Below are positions 23,665-33,696 of a stretch of DNA of 64,000 nucleotides, piece after piece. Position numbers and translations under genes: made by a program. Each line of letters opens with the position of its first letter. Position 1 is the stretch's first letter. The notes below the pieces were generated by a model. It was not told the origin of the DNA. It was given only the letters and a program-made list of their open reading frames with translations, and ran no database searches. The DNA comes from Cyanobium sp. ATX 6A2 (GTDB taxonomy: Bacteria > Cyanobacteriota > Cyanobacteriia > PCC-6307 > Cyanobiaceae), in NCBI RefSeq assembly GCF_024346355.1, contig NZ_JAGQCU010000013.1:1-64000 (forward strand), given 5' to 3'.

Positions 23665-25242
23665 ATGGCGCCCACGGCCCTCCTGAGCGTGTCCAACAAG
23701 GAGGGTCTGGTGCCCCTGGCTGAGGGGCTGCTGGAGGCCGGTTACCACTTGATTTCCAGCGGCGGCACCGCCGAGGCCCTGCTGGCAGCTGGCCTGCCCG
23801 TGACCAAAGTGGCCGAGCACACCGGCGCCCCCGAAATTCTCGGCGGCCGGGTGAAGACCCTGCATCCCCGCATTCATGGGGGCATTCTCGCGCGCCGTGC
23901 GCAGGCCTCGCACCAGGCTGACCTCATCAGCCAGGGCATCACCCCGATCGATGTGGTGGTGGTGAACCTCTACCCCTTCCGCGAAACGGTGGCCGATCCA
24001 GCCGTGGCCTTCGACACGGCCATCGAAACCATCGACATCGGCGGGCCGGCGATGGTGCGGGCGGCGGCCAAGAACCATGCCGATGTGGCGGTGCTCACCA
24101 GCCCCGGTCAGTACGACGCCTTTCTGGCCGCCCTGCGGGCGGGGGAAGTGGATGAAGGCCTGCGCCGTGAGCTGGCCCTGGCCGCCTTCGAGCACACCGC
24201 CAGCTACGACGCCGCCATCAGTGGCTGGCTGGCTGGCCGCCTGGCCGACCAGCGCGCCACCGAAGCTGAGGGGTCCGGCCCAGCGGCTGAGTCGGCACCC
24301 CTGCAGCTCGAGCTGCCGCCGCGCCAGTCTCTGCGTTATGGCGAGAACCCCCACCAGCCGTCCCTGTGGTTCGGCCTGGGGGATGCAGGCTGGGGGGCGG
24401 CGCGCCAGATCCAGGGCAAGGAGCTCAGCTACAACAACCTGATCGATCTCGATGCCGCCCTGGCCACGGTGCGCGAGTTCGGCTACGGCAGCGGCGCCCA
24501 GCCGGCGGCGGTGGTGGTGAAGCACACCAATCCCTGCGGTGTGGCCGTGGGCAGCGGCTGTGCCAACGCCCTGGAGCGGGCGCTGAATGCCGATCGCCTC
24601 TCGGCCTTCGGCGGCATCGTGGCCCTCAACACGCCGGTGGATAGGGCCGCGGCCGAGCAGCTCAGCGGCCTGTTTCTGGAGTGCGTGGTGGCCCCTGGCT
24701 TTGATGGACCCGCCCTCGAGCAGTTGGCGGCCAAGGCCAACCTGCGGCTGCTGGACCTCGATGCCGGCGCCATTGCCAGGGCGCCGCGGCGCCAGCTGCG
24801 CAGCGTGCTCGGCGGTGTGCTGGTGCAGGACCTCGATGATGGAGCCGTGGACGAGAGCGGCTGGCAGGTGGTGAGTGAGCGCCAGCCGGAGATCGAGACA
24901 TTCGACGATCTGCGTTTTGCCTGGAAGCTGGTGCGCCACGTGCGCTCCAACGCCATCGTGGTGGCCCACCAGGGCCAGAGTCTGGGCATCGGTGCCGGCC
25001 AGATGAACCGGGTGGGGTCGGCGCGGCTTGCCCTGGAGGCCGCCGGGCAGGGGGCCCGGGGAGCGGTGCTGGCCAGCGACGGCTTCTTCCCCTTCGACGA
25101 CACGGTGCGGCTGGCGGCCCGCTATGGCATCCAGGCCGTGATTCAGCCCGGGGGCAGCGTGCGCGATGTCGATTCCATCAGCGCCTGCAACGAACTCGGC
25201 CTTGTGATGGTGGTCACGGGCCGGCGTCACTTCCTGCACTGA
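23665..25242 (+). CDS. purH: Bifunctional AICAR formyltransferase / IMP cyclohydrolase
   Basis: It performs the last two steps of de novo IMP synthesis. The 525-residue length is typical. The N-terminal IMP cyclohydrolase (MGS-like) domain has [39 protein letters not shown] and NLYPF. The C-terminal formyltransferase domain has [36 protein letters not shown] with the catalytic Lys-His, [10 protein letters not shown], and finally [12 protein letters not shown] and [10 protein letters not shown]. It is divergent from the esterase gene with 67 bp between them. Confidence 0.98.
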   Translation: MAPTALLSVSNKEGLVPLAEGLLEAGYHLISSGGTAEALLAAGLPVTKVAEHTGAPEILGGRVKTLHPRIHGGILARRAQASHQADLISQGITPIDVVVVNLYPFRETVADPAVAFDTAIETIDIGGPAMVRAAAKNHADVAVLTSPGQYDAFLAALRAGEVDEGLRRELALAAFEHTASYDAAISGWLAGRLADQRATEAEGSGPAAESAPLQLELPPRQSLRYGENPHQPSLWFGLGDAGWGAARQIQGKELSYNNLIDLDAALATVREFGYGSGAQPAAVVVKHTNPCGVAVGSGCANALERALNADRLSAFGGIVALNTPVDRAAAEQLSGLFLECVVAPGFDGPALEQLAAKANLRLLDLDAGAIARAPRRQLRSVLGGVLVQDLDDGAVDESGWQVVSERQPEIETFDDLRFAWKLVRHVRSNAIVVAHQGQSLGIGAGQMNRVGSARLALEAAGQGARGAVLASDGFFPFDDTVRLAARYGIQAVIQPGGSVRDVDSISACNELGLVMVVTGRRHFLH

Positions 25243-25285
25243 GCGGTTGTAGCTTCAGCCACGCGCACCACCACGGCCCCGACCC

Positions 25286-25750
25286 ATGAGCGAGTCGCTC
25301 GCCTTCACCCTCAACTTTCTGCACCCCCTGACCATGTGGGGACTGCTCGCCCTGGCTGGCTACAGCGCATTTCTGGGCATCAAGGCCAAGAAGACACGCA
25401 CCGCCGATGCCGAGACGCGCAAGCAGCTGATCAAGGGGCAGTTCGCCAAACGCCACTTCCAGCTCGGCAGCATCCTTCTGGCCCTCCTGGTGCTGGGCTG
25501 TTTCGGTGGCATGGGGGTGACCTACCTCAACAACGGCAAACTGTTCGTGGGTCCCCACCTGCTGGTGGGCATCGCCATGGTCTGCCTGATCGCCTTGGCC
25601 GTGTCGCTCACGCCCCTGATGCAGCAGGGCAATCTGATCGCCCGCAAGGCCCATGTGGGACTGAACATGGCGATGGTCACCCTGTTTCTGTGGCAGGCCC
25701 TGAGCGGGATGCAGATCCTCAACAAGATCTGGGAGAACCGCCCCGTTTAA
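25286..25750 (+). CDS. DUF4079 domain-containing membrane protein
   Basis: The 154-residue protein has four hydrophobic helices (about 12-30, 58-78, 86-107, 122-142). HPLTMWGLLALAGYSAFLGIKAKKTR at the start and KRHFQLGSILLALLVLG...GGMGVTYLNNGKLFVGPHLLVG are characteristic of DUF4079, a family shared by cyanobacteria and plastids. Conserved His residues in helices (HP, RHF, PHLL, AHVGLN) could bind haem, but this is an inference. It lies 43 bp after purH on the same strand. Confidence 0.88.
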   Translation: MSESLAFTLNFLHPLTMWGLLALAGYSAFLGIKAKKTRTADAETRKQLIKGQFAKRHFQLGSILLALLVLGCFGGMGVTYLNNGKLFVGPHLLVGIAMVCLIALAVSLTPLMQQGNLIARKAHVGLNMAMVTLFLWQALSGMQILNKIWENRPV

Positions 25751-25787
25751 TCGGCCGGTTTGATCGCTCCGGTGTGATCGGCTGAGG

Positions 25788-26516
25788 TCAGAACTGGGCG
25801 CGGCGCCGGGGCGGGCACTCCAGCCCATGGCTGGCGTGGAAGTCCTCCTGCACCTTCCAGGTGAGCTTCCGTGAGATCTGGCGCACGATCTGGCGCAGCA
25901 GGTGCTCTCCACTGCTCTGCACCAGCCCGTCGGGCAGCAGGGTGATCACGGCCGGCAGGCGGATCCACACACTCAGGTCGAGGTCCCAGCGCACCAGGGT
26001 GAGCCCCTCGCCGCCGGGATCAAGTTGCAGGGAGGCGTTGAACTCCACGTCGTAGAGGCCGTCGAGACGGTTGGCACCGGGTTCCACGCGCCCACTGGCC
26101 TCAGGGGGCACCGTGATGATCCGGTAGACACCCTCGCTCTGGGGCAGCAGTTCGAGGGCGATGGTGGGCTCCACCTCGAAGCCGAAGTTGCCGAAGCGCC
26201 CCAGGGTGAGGCGGTAGCCATTGCGGCCCAGGGGCGCCACCGGCATCGGCGCCGCGCAGCGCTGGAACCAGCCCTCGTGGCAGTCGAGATAGGCGGCCAC
26301 GGCTGCGGCCTCGGCCCGCATCTCCATCAGGTCGGCGAAGGTGCTGGCGTAGCGCCGCACCTTGGGGTCGTCGCCGTCGCGCAGGCGGTTGGCTGGGGCC
26401 TGGAGGCCGCCTGCACCCCCTTCGGCGCTCGGCTCTTGGTCGCCGAGCGCGCCGCTGTTGAGGGCGCCGGCGGGGCTGGGGAGCAGCGGAGGCGAAGACA
26501 GCAAGGGCTCGAACAC
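25788..26516 (-). CDS. DUF1997 domain-containing protein
   Basis: The 242-residue protein has a low-complexity Pro/Ser/Ala N-terminus (about 1-55) of doubtful reality; the true start may be an internal Met. The conserved part follows: YLDCHEGWFQRCAAPMPVAPLG, YRLTLGRFGNFGFEVEPTIALELLP, YDVEFNASLQL and WDLDLSVWIRLP, ending near LTWKVQEDFHASHG. This matches DUF1997, a START/SRPBCC-like family of cyanobacteria and plastids of unknown function. It is on the same strand as ispH, 70 bp downstream of that gene's stop. Confidence 0.85.
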   Translation of the reverse strand: MFEPLLSSPPLLPSPAGALNSGALGDQEPSAEGGAGGLQAPANRLRDGDDPKVRRYASTFADLMEMRAEAAAVAAYLDCHEGWFQRCAAPMPVAPLGRNGYRLTLGRFGNFGFEVEPTIALELLPQSEGVYRIITVPPEASGRVEPGANRLDGLYDVEFNASLQLDPGGEGLTLVRWDLDLSVWIRLPAVITLLPDGLVQSSGEHLLRQIVRQISRKLTWKVQEDFHASHGLECPPRRRAQF

Positions 26517-26586
26517 TGGGTGATATGAATCAATGTAAAGCGGCCGTCGCCCTGCGGCCTGCAGCGCCTGCGACAGCGCGCCGCCC

Positions 26587-27783
26587 TCAATCCTCGCTGA
26601 GCTCGATCAGGCGCTCGATCACCGCCTCCACGATCCGGTCGGGGGTGGAGGCACCGGAGGTGATGCCCACCCGGATCGTTCCGGCCGGCAGGAACAGCTC
26701 CTCCAGCTCCCGGTCACTGCCCAGGGGTTTGTGGGTGATGCGGTTGCCGGGGCTGATGCGCTCCGGGGTGTCGATGTGGAAGGAGCGGATGCCGCGGCTG
26801 ACGGCAATTTCCTGGAGGTGGGTGGTGTTGGAGGAGTTGTAGCCGCCGATCACCACCATCAGGTCCAGGGGTTCGTCCACCAGCGCGAACATCGCGTCCT
26901 GGCGCTCCTGGGTGGCGTCGCAGATGGTGTTGAAGGCCAGGAAATGGTCGTTGAGCTCGGCCGGGCCGTAGCGCTGCAGCATCGTGCGCTCGAACAGCTT
27001 GCCGATCTCCTCGGTTTCGCTCTTGAGCATGGTGGTCTGGTTGGCCACCCCCACCCGCACCAGATCGCGGTCGGGATCGAAGCCCGGCGAGCAGGCACTG
27101 GCGAAACGGGCCATGAACATCTCTCGGGTGCCCTTGCCGAGGATGTAGTCGCTCACCAGCTGGGCTTCGGGCAGGTCGAGCACCACCAGGTAGGTGCCGG
27201 CGAAGCTGCTGGTGGCCAGGGTTTCCTCGTGCTTCACCTTGCCGTGGATGATCGAGGTGAAGGCTTGCTTCTTGTGCTTCTCCACGGTGTTCCACACCTT
27301 GGAGACCCATGGACAGGTGGTGTCCACGATGTGGCAGCCGCGTTCGTTGAGCAGCTGCATCTCCTGCACGGTGGCACCGAAGGCCGGCAGGATCACCACG
27401 TCGCCGCTGGCCACGTCGGAGAAGTCCTTCACGCCGCCATCCACGCGAATGAACTGCACGTTCATGTCACGCAGGTGGTCGTTCACCGACGGGTTGTGAA
27501 TGATCTCGTTGGTGATCCAGATCCGCTCACTGGGGTAGTGGCGGCGGGTCTCATAGGCCATGGCCACCGCCCGCTCCACACCCCAGCAGAAACCAAAGGC
27601 CTCCGCCAGCCGCACCGTGAGCCGGCCCCGCTGCAGCTCGTAGCCATTGGTGCGCAGGCTGGCCACCAGATCGCTCTGGTAGGCCGTCTGCAGGCTGCCG
27701 GCCACCTCGTCCCCGAGGCCGAAGCCGCGGCGGTTGTAACGGTCGGAGTGATGCAGGGAACGCTTGAAAGCCCGGGTATCCAC
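26587..27783 (-). CDS. ispH: 4-hydroxy-3-methylbut-2-enyl diphosphate reductase
   Basis: The last enzyme of the MEP pathway reduces HMBPP to IPP and DMAPP with a [4Fe-4S] cluster. The 398-residue length matches the long cyanobacterial/plant type. The three cluster cysteines lie in [23 protein letters not shown] and [20 protein letters not shown] and the late [11 protein letters not shown] and GITSGASTP segments are also present. The GTG at 27783 fits family length; longer frames overlap sfsA. It is 28 bp downstream of sfsA and may be co-transcribed. Confidence 0.96.
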   Translation of the reverse strand: MDTRAFKRSLHHSDRYNRRGFGLGDEVAGSLQTAYQSDLVASLRTNGYELQRGRLTVRLAEAFGFCWGVERAVAMAYETRRHYPSERIWITNEIIHNPSVNDHLRDMNVQFIRVDGGVKDFSDVASGDVVILPAFGATVQEMQLLNERGCHIVDTTCPWVSKVWNTVEKHKKQAFTSIIHGKVKHEETLATSSFAGTYLVVLDLPEAQLVSDYILGKGTREMFMARFASACSPGFDPDRDLVRVGVANQTTMLKSETEEIGKLFERTMLQRYGPAELNDHFLAFNTICDATQERQDAMFALVDEPLDLMVVIGGYNSSNTTHLQEIAVSRGIRSFHIDTPERISPGNRITHKPLGSDRELEELFLPAGTIRVGITSGASTPDRIVEAVIERLIELSED

Positions 27784-27811
27784 AGTCGCCGCCGCTTGGG
27801 GGAGCCAAACT

Positions 27812-28621
27812 CTATGGGTGTTGCCCCTGTTCCTGGCGATCCGCCCCCGGGTCGCGGGGGTCCACGGCGGCCAGCCCCAGCCAGTCCACAGCGCCGCGCT
27901 CGAAGCGGTACATGCACGGCAGCACCTCCACTCCCGCTGCCAGGGCGGCACGGAACAGATCGCCGTAGCGCGGGTCGGCCCCATCTCCGGGGGCGAACCG
28001 GCGCACATCCCCCCGGCTCAGGCAGGGCACCAGCACCGCGCGGGCCTCGGGCAGCAGGGCCGTGAGTTCCAGCAGGTGCTTCTGGCCCCGCTCGGTCACC
28101 GTGTCGGGGAACAGGGCCAGGTCCCCGCGGGTCCAGGTGGTGTTCTTCACCTCCACATAGATCGGACGGGGATCGGCGGCCCCCTCGGCCGGGCTGAGCA
28201 GCAGATCGATCCTGCTGCGCCGGCCCTGGCCGTAGGGCACCTCCGCCCGGATCGTCCCGATCGGCCCCAGCCAGGGCTCGAGGCACCCGGCCTCGATCGT
28301 GGCTCGCACCAGCCGGTTGGGCAGCGCTGTGTTGATGCCCACCCAGATGGGGATCCCGCCTGAGCCGATCACCTCGGCCTGCTCCCAGGTCCAGGCCAGC
28401 TTGCGGGCCGGTGAGGGGGCGTGGCGCAGGAGCACACGGCCGCCGGGGCGCAGCACCCCGCTCATCGGCCCGGTGTTGGGGCAGTGAGCCGTGACCACGG
28501 TGCCCACCGGCTCCCCGCCGGGCCCCGGCTCCAGGAGCTCCACATCGGCGAGAAAGCGCTTGTAGCGCTTCACCAGTACGCCCTCCACCAGCGGGCCCGG
28601 GTTGAGGATCGGCTGCGTCAT
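27812..28621 (-). CDS. sfsA: DNA-binding/sugar fermentation stimulation protein SfsA
   Basis: The 269-residue SfsA family protein opens [17 protein letters not shown], followed by [63 protein letters not shown] and [15 protein letters not shown]. The D...EVKN pattern resembles a PD-(D/E)xK nuclease core, and the family has been annotated as a DNA-binding or nuclease protein. The in-vivo role in cyanobacteria is unknown. A Met ten codons upstream (28651) is an alternative start. It is divergent from murJ. Confidence 0.94.
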   Translation of the reverse strand: MTQPILNPGPLVEGVLVKRYKRFLADVELLEPGPGGEPVGTVVTAHCPNTGPMSGVLRPGGRVLLRHAPSPARKLAWTWEQAEVIGSGGIPIWVGINTALPNRLVRATIEAGCLEPWLGPIGTIRAEVPYGQGRRSRIDLLLSPAEGAADPRPIYVEVKNTTWTRGDLALFPDTVTERGQKHLLELTALLPEARAVLVPCLSRGDVRRFAPGDGADPRYGDLFRAALAAGVEVLPCMYRFERGAVDWLGLAAVDPRDPGADRQEQGQHP

Positions 28622-28708
28622 CGGCTGGGGCCGCAGGGGGGCGGCCGCCATACTGCCGCTCAGCTCCGCGGGCCCCGGGCTCGCCCCACCGGCCCCGCCG
28701 GCCCCGCC

Positions 28709-30331
28709 ATGGCCCCCTCGCTGCGTCGCATCGCCCTGATCGTGGCCGTGGCCACCGCCCTCAGCAAGGTGGCCGGTCTGGTGCGTCAGCAGGTGATCGC
28801 CGCCGCCTTCGGGGTGGGCGCGGCCTACGACGCTTACAACTACGCCTATGTGCTGCCGGGCTTTCTGCTGATCCTGCTGGGCGGCATCAACGGCCCCTTC
28901 CACAGCGCCATGGTGAGCGTGCTGGCGCGGCGCCCGCGCCAGGAGGGCGCCCACGTACTGGCGGCGATCAACACCCTTGTGGGGGCCGGTTTGATCCTGG
29001 TCACCCTGCTGCTGCTGGTGGCCGCCGATCCCCTGATCAGCCTGGTGGGACCGGGACTCGAGCCCGAGGTGCATGCCATCGCTGTGGTGCAGTTGCGCTG
29101 GATGGCCCCGATGGCCCTGTTCGCCGGCCTGATCGGCCTGGGGTTTGGGGCCCTCAACGCCGCCGACGTGTTCTGGCTGCCCTCGGTGAGTCCGATGCTC
29201 TCCAGCCTGTCGGTGATCGTGGGTCTGGCTCTGCTCTGGTGGCAGCTGGGTTCGGAGATCGCCCTGCCCCAGCAGGCCTTGCTGGGGGGTGTGGTGTTGG
29301 CGGGCACCACCACCGTGGGGGCGGTGTTGCAGTGGCTGATCCAGCTGCCTGAGCTGATGCGCCGCGGCCTGCAACAGTTCCGGCTGGTGTGGGACTGGAG
29401 CGATCCCGGGGTGCGGGAGGTGCTGCAGGTGATGGGCCCGGCCACCCTGTCCTCGGGGATGCTGCAGATCAATGTGTTCGTGTCCCTGTTCTTCGCCTCC
29501 GGGATCCCGGCGGCGGCGGCCGGTCTGGGCTACGCCAACCTGCTGGTGCAGACCCCGCTGGGGCTGATCTCCAACGCCCTGCTGGTGCCGTTGCTGCCCC
29601 TCTACGCCCGGCTCACGGCTCCCGAGGACCGGCCCCAGCTGATCCAGCGGGTCCGCCAGGGGCTGATGCTCTCCAACGCCTCGATGCTGCCCCTGGGGGC
29701 GCTGATGGTGGCCCTGGCCGTGCCCATCGTGGCGCTGATCTACGAGCGTGGCGCCTTCGACGAGAGCGCCGCCACCCTGGTGGGTCAGCTGCTGATGGCC
29801 TACGGAATCGGCATGCCGGCCTACCTGGCCCGCGACGTGCTGGTGCGCGTGTTCTATGCCCTGGGGGATGGCGTCACGCCGTTCCGCTGGTCGCTGGCGG
29901 GCATCGGCCTCAACGCTATCTTCTGCTGGACGTTCGTGGGCGGGCCCACGCCCTGGACCCCCCAGGTGCTGCCGGCGCTCTACTTCGGTGCCGCCGGGCT
30001 GGTGCTGGCCACCGTGGCCGTGAATCTGATCACCACCGCCGGCCTGCTGCTGGCCCTGAGTCAGCGCCTGGGCGGACTGCCACTGCGGGCCTGGGGGCGG
30101 GACACGCTGAAGCTGCTGCTGGCGGCGGTGCTGGCGGCCGGGATCGGCTGGATCCTGGCCAGCGTCGTGGGCTGGCCGCCGGGCCTCTGGGGACGGCTCC
30201 TGCAGACCGGACTCAGCAGTGGTGTGGGGTTGCTGGTGTACGGCACTGTCGCCGGTGCCGCCGGGGTGCCCGAGGCCAGGGATGTGATCGCCCTGGTGAC
30301 ACGCCGGCTGCCCCGGCTGCGCCGTTCCTGA
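28709..30331 (+). CDS. murJ: Lipid II flippase MurJ (MviN family)
   Basis: The 540-residue protein has about 14 hydrophobic helices and belongs to the MOP superfamily. The entry LSKVAGLVRQQVIAAAFGVGAAYDAYNYAYVLPGF is the MurJ signature with the Arg used in lipid II binding. GFGALNAADVFWLPSVSPML, AAAAGLGYANLLVQTPLGL and YLARDVLVRVFYALGDGVTPF follow in order. It moves undecaprenyl-PP-linked peptidoglycan precursor across the inner membrane. It is divergent from sfsA (87 bp apart) and convergent with the DUF3181 gene. Confidence 0.93.
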   Translation: MAPSLRRIALIVAVATALSKVAGLVRQQVIAAAFGVGAAYDAYNYAYVLPGFLLILLGGINGPFHSAMVSVLARRPRQEGAHVLAAINTLVGAGLILVTLLLLVAADPLISLVGPGLEPEVHAIAVVQLRWMAPMALFAGLIGLGFGALNAADVFWLPSVSPMLSSLSVIVGLALLWWQLGSEIALPQQALLGGVVLAGTTTVGAVLQWLIQLPELMRRGLQQFRLVWDWSDPGVREVLQVMGPATLSSGMLQINVFVSLFFASGIPAAAAGLGYANLLVQTPLGLISNALLVPLLPLYARLTAPEDRPQLIQRVRQGLMLSNASMLPLGALMVALAVPIVALIYERGAFDESAATLVGQLLMAYGIGMPAYLARDVLVRVFYALGDGVTPFRWSLAGIGLNAIFCWTFVGGPTPWTPQVLPALYFGAAGLVLATVAVNLITTAGLLLALSQRLGGLPLRAWGRDTLKLLLAAVLAAGIGWILASVVGWPPGLWGRLLQTGLSSGVGLLVYGTVAGAAGVPEARDVIALVTRRLPRLRRS

Positions 30332-30376
30332 TCAGCCGCGCCACTGTCCTGAGCAGAGCTGACCGGAGCAGAACGG

Positions 30377-30667
30377 TCAGGAGCAGAACGGCTCGAGGAC
30401 GTCCTCCAGATCGCGCAGCTGGCCTGCGGGAATCAACCGTGCCATTGGCAGGCGCGTGCTGCCACCGCCGATCGGCACCTGCACCGCCTCCAGGGCCTGG
30501 CGGGCGCAGACGCTGCTGCCCTGGTCGAGGCGCGCGGCACACTCGATCGCCAGCTCCTGGGCCAGGCCGGCATCTCCCAGATACAGATGCCAGCCGGCCA
30601 CCTGCAGGTAGAGGCGATCGGCCAGGGAGTCGCGCAGCGCGTTGAGTTCAGTGGCGGAGAGGGTCAT
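30377..30667 (-). CDS. DUF3181 family protein
   Basis: The 96-residue soluble cyanobacterial protein has LRDSLADRLYLQVAGWHLYLGDAGLAQELAIECAARL and then VPIGGGSTRLPMARLIP. The W-H-L-Y-L-G-D-A-x-L-A-Q-x-L-A-x-E segment is the part I associate with DUF3181. Function is unknown. The start overlaps the end of the upstream two-helix membrane protein gene by 4 bp. A 12-bp direct repeat (30365-30376 and 30380-30391) spans its stop codon. Confidence 0.82.
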   Translation of the reverse strand: MTLSATELNALRDSLADRLYLQVAGWHLYLGDAGLAQELAIECAARLDQGSSVCARQALEAVQVPIGGGSTRLPMARLIPAGQLRDLEDVLEPFCS

Positions 30668-30909
30668 GTTTCAGGGTCGCGGGCAGGCCGCAGGGCGATC
30701 GCAACACTGGCGTGCAGCAGCAGGGCCAGCAGCCAGCCCAGGGTGAGCCAGTTCAGGTGGCTCCAGGGCTGGCGCAGTTCCTGCACCACCCACAGGCCGC
30801 TGTTGATGGCGGCGAACAGGGCGGCGTGCACGGTGAGGTTCACGACCCGCTCGAAGTGCCGGTAGGTGGCATCGGAGGGATCAGCCGGGCCGTACCAGCG
30901 GATCGGCAT
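30664..30909 (-). CDS. Small two-helix (2TM-like) membrane protein
   Basis: The product is about 81 residues long: a hydrophilic N-terminus with PADPSDATYRHFERVVNL, helix 1 (VHAALFAAINSGLWVV), a short loop with RQPWSHLNWL, and helix 2 (LGWLLALLLHASVAIAL). It resembles the bacterial 2TM domain family (HxxxxxxxN...W and W.HLNW loop), which has no firm function. A longer version starting at 30954 is possible; I prefer 30909 because the extra residues look non-conserved. It is coupled to the DUF3181 gene by a 4-bp overlap. Confidence 0.75.
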   Translation of the reverse strand: MPIRWYGPADPSDATYRHFERVVNLTVHAALFAAINSGLWVVQELRQPWSHLNWLTLGWLLALLLHASVAIALRPARDPET

Positions 30910-31048
30910 GGGGCGCTGCGCTGTGGAACTGTTCCCGATCATGGCCCGGGTCATGCCCCCTGCCGCGGCCGGCGCCGGGCGGCAGTTGACGGAAGGGCAC
31001 CCTGTGGGCTGAGAATGCTCAAACGCCAGCCGGCTAGGCTGACCATGT

Positions 31049-31122
31049 GCGCTTGTAGCTCAGCGGATTAGAGCATCTGACTACGGATCAGAGGGTCGGG
31101 AGTTCGAATCTCTCCAGGCGCG
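31049..31122 (+). tRNA. tRNA-Arg (anticodon ACG)
   Basis: A complete cloverleaf is visible: acceptor GCGCTTG/CAGGCGC (31049-31055 with 31115-31121), D arm with AGCTCAGCGGATTAGAGCA, anticodon stem TCTGA/TCAGA, loop CTACGGA with anticodon ACG at 31083-31085, and T arm CGGGA-GTTCGAATC-TCTC-type. The discriminator is G and CCA is not encoded. ACG, deaminated to ICG, decodes CGU/CGC/CGA. A terminator follows within 11 bp. Confidence 0.96.
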
Positions 31123-31132
31123 TTTGTTTCCT

Positions 31133-31156
31133 GCTCCGGTTCGCCGGAGCTTTTTT
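31133..31156 (+). terminator. Intrinsic terminator after tRNA-Arg
   Basis: GCTCCGG (31133-31139), tetraloop TTCG, CCGGAGC (31144-31150), then six T residues. The 7-bp GC-rich stem with a UUCG tetraloop and U tract is a textbook rho-independent terminator for the tRNA transcript. Confidence 0.95.
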
Positions 31157-31243
31157 ATTGGCACCTCGGGATCGGCGGCCTGGCCGTCCCTGGAACAGGG
31201 GCTTCCCTTTCTTACGATTCACTCAACCCTCTCTGGCGCACCG

Positions 31244-32527
31244 ATGGCCGACAACGCCGCGATCAACCAATCCCTGGCGGCCGGCGATCCCGCCATCGCG
31301 GAGCTGATCGGCAAGGAGCTGGAGCGTCAGCAAACCCACCTGGAGCTGATCGCCTCCGAAAACTTCGCCTCCCGCGCCGTGATGGAGGCCCAGGGCTCGG
31401 TGCTCACCAACAAATACGCCGAGGGGCTGCCGTCGAAGCGCTACTACGGCGGCTGCGAGCACGTGGACGCGATCGAGGAGCTGGCGATCGAGCGGGCCAA
31501 GCAGCTCTTTGGCGCGGCCTGGGCCAACGTGCAGCCCCACAGCGGCGCCCAGGCCAACTTCGCCGTGTTCCTGGCCCTGCTGCAGCCCGGCGACACGATC
31601 CTGGGCATGGACCTCAGCCACGGCGGCCACCTCACCCACGGCTCGCCCGTGAACGTGAGCGGCAAGTGGTTCAAGGCCGTGCACTACGGCGTCGATCCCG
31701 ACACCCAGCAGCTCAATTTCGAGTCGATCCGCCAGCTGGCCCTCGAGCACCGGCCGAAGCTGATCGTGTGTGGCTATTCCGCCTACCCCCGCACGATTGA
31801 TTTCCAGGCCTTCCGCGCCATCGCCGATGAGGTGGGCGCCTATCTGCTGGCCGACATGGCCCACATCGCCGGGCTGGTGGCCGCAGGCGTGCATCCCAGC
31901 CCGGTGCCGGTGTGCGACGTGGTCACCACCACCACCCACAAGACCCTGCGTGGCCCCCGCGGTGGCCTGATCCTCTGCCGCGACGCGGACTTCGCCAAGC
32001 AGTTCGACAAGGCCGTCTTCCCCGGCAGCCAGGGCGGCCCGCTCGAGCACGTGATCGCCGCCAAGGCGGTGGCCTTCGGCGAGGCGCTGCAACCCAGCTT
32101 CAAGGCCTACAGCCAGCAGGTGGTGGCCAACGCCCAGGCCCTGGCGGAGCGCATCCAGGAGCGCGGCATCGCCGTGGTGAGCGGCGGCACCGACAACCAC
32201 ATCGTGCTGCTGGATCTGCGCAGCATCGGCATGACCGGCAAGGTGGCCGACCTGCTGGTGAGCGATGTGCACATCACCGCCAACAAGAACACCGTGCCCT
32301 TCGATCCCCAGTCGCCGTTCGTGACCAGCGGCCTGCGCCTGGGCACCGCCGCCTGCACCACCCGCGGCTTTGATCAGGCCGCCTTCCGTGAGGTGGCCGA
32401 TGTGATCGCCGATCGCCTGCTCCATCCCGACGACGCCGTCGTTGAGCAGCGCTGCCGCGATCGGGTGGCCGCCTTGTGTGAGCGCTTCCCGCTTTACACC
32501 GTCGAGCGTCAGCTGCAGCCGGCCTGA
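31244..32527 (+). CDS. glyA: Serine hydroxymethyltransferase
   Basis: The PLP enzyme interconverts serine and glycine with tetrahydrofolate, feeding one-carbon metabolism and photorespiration. The 427-residue length is normal. [62 protein letters not shown], and the PLP lysine segment [15 protein letters not shown] are all in place, with [18 protein letters not shown] near the end. The ATG at 31244 was chosen; the open frame upstream runs through the tRNA terminator. Confidence 0.98.
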   Translation: MADNAAINQSLAAGDPAIAELIGKELERQQTHLELIASENFASRAVMEAQGSVLTNKYAEGLPSKRYYGGCEHVDAIEELAIERAKQLFGAAWANVQPHSGAQANFAVFLALLQPGDTILGMDLSHGGHLTHGSPVNVSGKWFKAVHYGVDPDTQQLNFESIRQLALEHRPKLIVCGYSAYPRTIDFQAFRAIADEVGAYLLADMAHIAGLVAAGVHPSPVPVCDVVTTTTHKTLRGPRGGLILCRDADFAKQFDKAVFPGSQGGPLEHVIAAKAVAFGEALQPSFKAYSQQVVANAQALAERIQERGIAVVSGGTDNHIVLLDLRSIGMTGKVADLLVSDVHITANKNTVPFDPQSPFVTSGLRLGTAACTTRGFDQAAFREVADVIADRLLHPDDAVVEQRCRDRVAALCERFPLYTVERQLQPA

Positions 32528-32604
32528 GCTGCGGGCCTGAGCGTTTCCTTGGCTACCCGTAGGGTGGCGGCCCCAGGCCTTCTCCATCCCACCGGCCCGT
32601 TGCC

Positions 32605-33696
32605 GTGACCCTTGCCTACAGCCCCAACGCGGCCGCTCTGCTGACCTTTGGGGTGGCTGCGGCCCTGACGGCGCTGGTGGTCCCCCGGGTGCGGCAATTT
32701 GGCCTGCTCTGGGGTCTGACCGACCAGCCCGATGCCCGCAAGCAGCACACCCGGCCGATGGTGCGGCTCGGAGGTGTGGGAATCATGATCGGCTTCAGCC
32801 TGGCCCTCACCCTCACCTGGCTGCTGGGGGGGTTCGCCGAGCTCGAGCCCAGCAAGGACCTGCTGATCTGGACCACCCTGGCAGGCTGCCTGTGCTTCTT
32901 TGTGATCGGCCTGGCGGACGACCTGTTCGCCCTGCCGCCACTGCCGCGGTTGGCGGCCCAGCTGGCGGTGTCGCTGGTGGTGTGGGGTGAGGGGGTGCGC
33001 ATCGGCAGCATCGAGATCCCCTCGGGCTGGGCCGGTCAGTCGAGCACCCTTGTGCAGCTCCCCGACTGGCTGAGTCTGCTGGCCACGGTGATCTGGCTGG
33101 TGGGCATCACCAATGCGATCAACTGGCTCGATGGCCTCGACGGCCTGGCCGCCGGCGTGAGCGGCATCGCCGCCGTGGGTCTGCTGTCGGTGAGCTTCAG
33201 CCTGCATCAGCCCGCCGCCGGGCTGCTGGCCGCGGCCCTGGCCGGCAGCTGCCTGGGCTTCCTGCGCCACAACTTCAACCCCGCCCGCATCTTCATGGGC
33301 GATGGCGGTTCCTATTTCCTCGGCTTCGCCCTGGCGGCGATCAGCATCGTGGGCCCCGCCAAGGGACTCACCAGTGTCAGCCTGCTGTTGCCACTGCTGA
33401 TCCTCTCGCTGCCCCTGGCCGACATGTCGGCGGTGATCATGGGCCGGCTCAGCGAGGGGCACTCCCCCTTCCACCCCGACCGCCGTCACCTCCACCACCG
33501 GTTGCTGCGCACCGGTCTCAGCCACCGCCGCACGGTGCTGGTGATCTATGCCTTCACCCAGTGGCTGGCCTCGTTGGCCCTGGTGCTGGTGAACGCGGAG
33601 ATGCGCTTTCTCTGGCTCGGCCTGGCCACAGCGGTGCTGATCTGGGTGCTGGTGAGCACCCGCCGGATCCTGCAGATTCAGGACGGTCAGGGATGA
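32605..33696 (+). CDS. MraY/WecA-family undecaprenyl-phosphate GlcNAc-1-phosphate transferase
   Basis: The 363-residue polytopic enzyme transfers N-acetylglucosamine-1-phosphate (or similar) from UDP-sugar to undecaprenyl phosphate, starting O-antigen or other wall polymers. [21 protein letters not shown] is the family's first loop, [11 protein letters not shown] holds the Mg2+ Asp pair, [17 protein letters not shown] and [18 protein letters not shown] are the catalytic motifs, and [12 protein letters not shown] is the WecA/TagO-type His cluster that distinguishes it from MraY. Start is GTG at 32605. It overlaps cinA by 4 bp. Confidence 0.93.
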   Translation: MTLAYSPNAAALLTFGVAAALTALVVPRVRQFGLLWGLTDQPDARKQHTRPMVRLGGVGIMIGFSLALTLTWLLGGFAELEPSKDLLIWTTLAGCLCFFVIGLADDLFALPPLPRLAAQLAVSLVVWGEGVRIGSIEIPSGWAGQSSTLVQLPDWLSLLATVIWLVGITNAINWLDGLDGLAAGVSGIAAVGLLSVSFSLHQPAAGLLAAALAGSCLGFLRHNFNPARIFMGDGGSYFLGFALAAISIVGPAKGLTSVSLLLPLLILSLPLADMSAVIMGRLSEGHSPFHPDRRHLHHRLLRTGLSHRRTVLVIYAFTQWLASLALVLVNAEMRFLWLGLATAVLIWVLVSTRRILQIQDGQG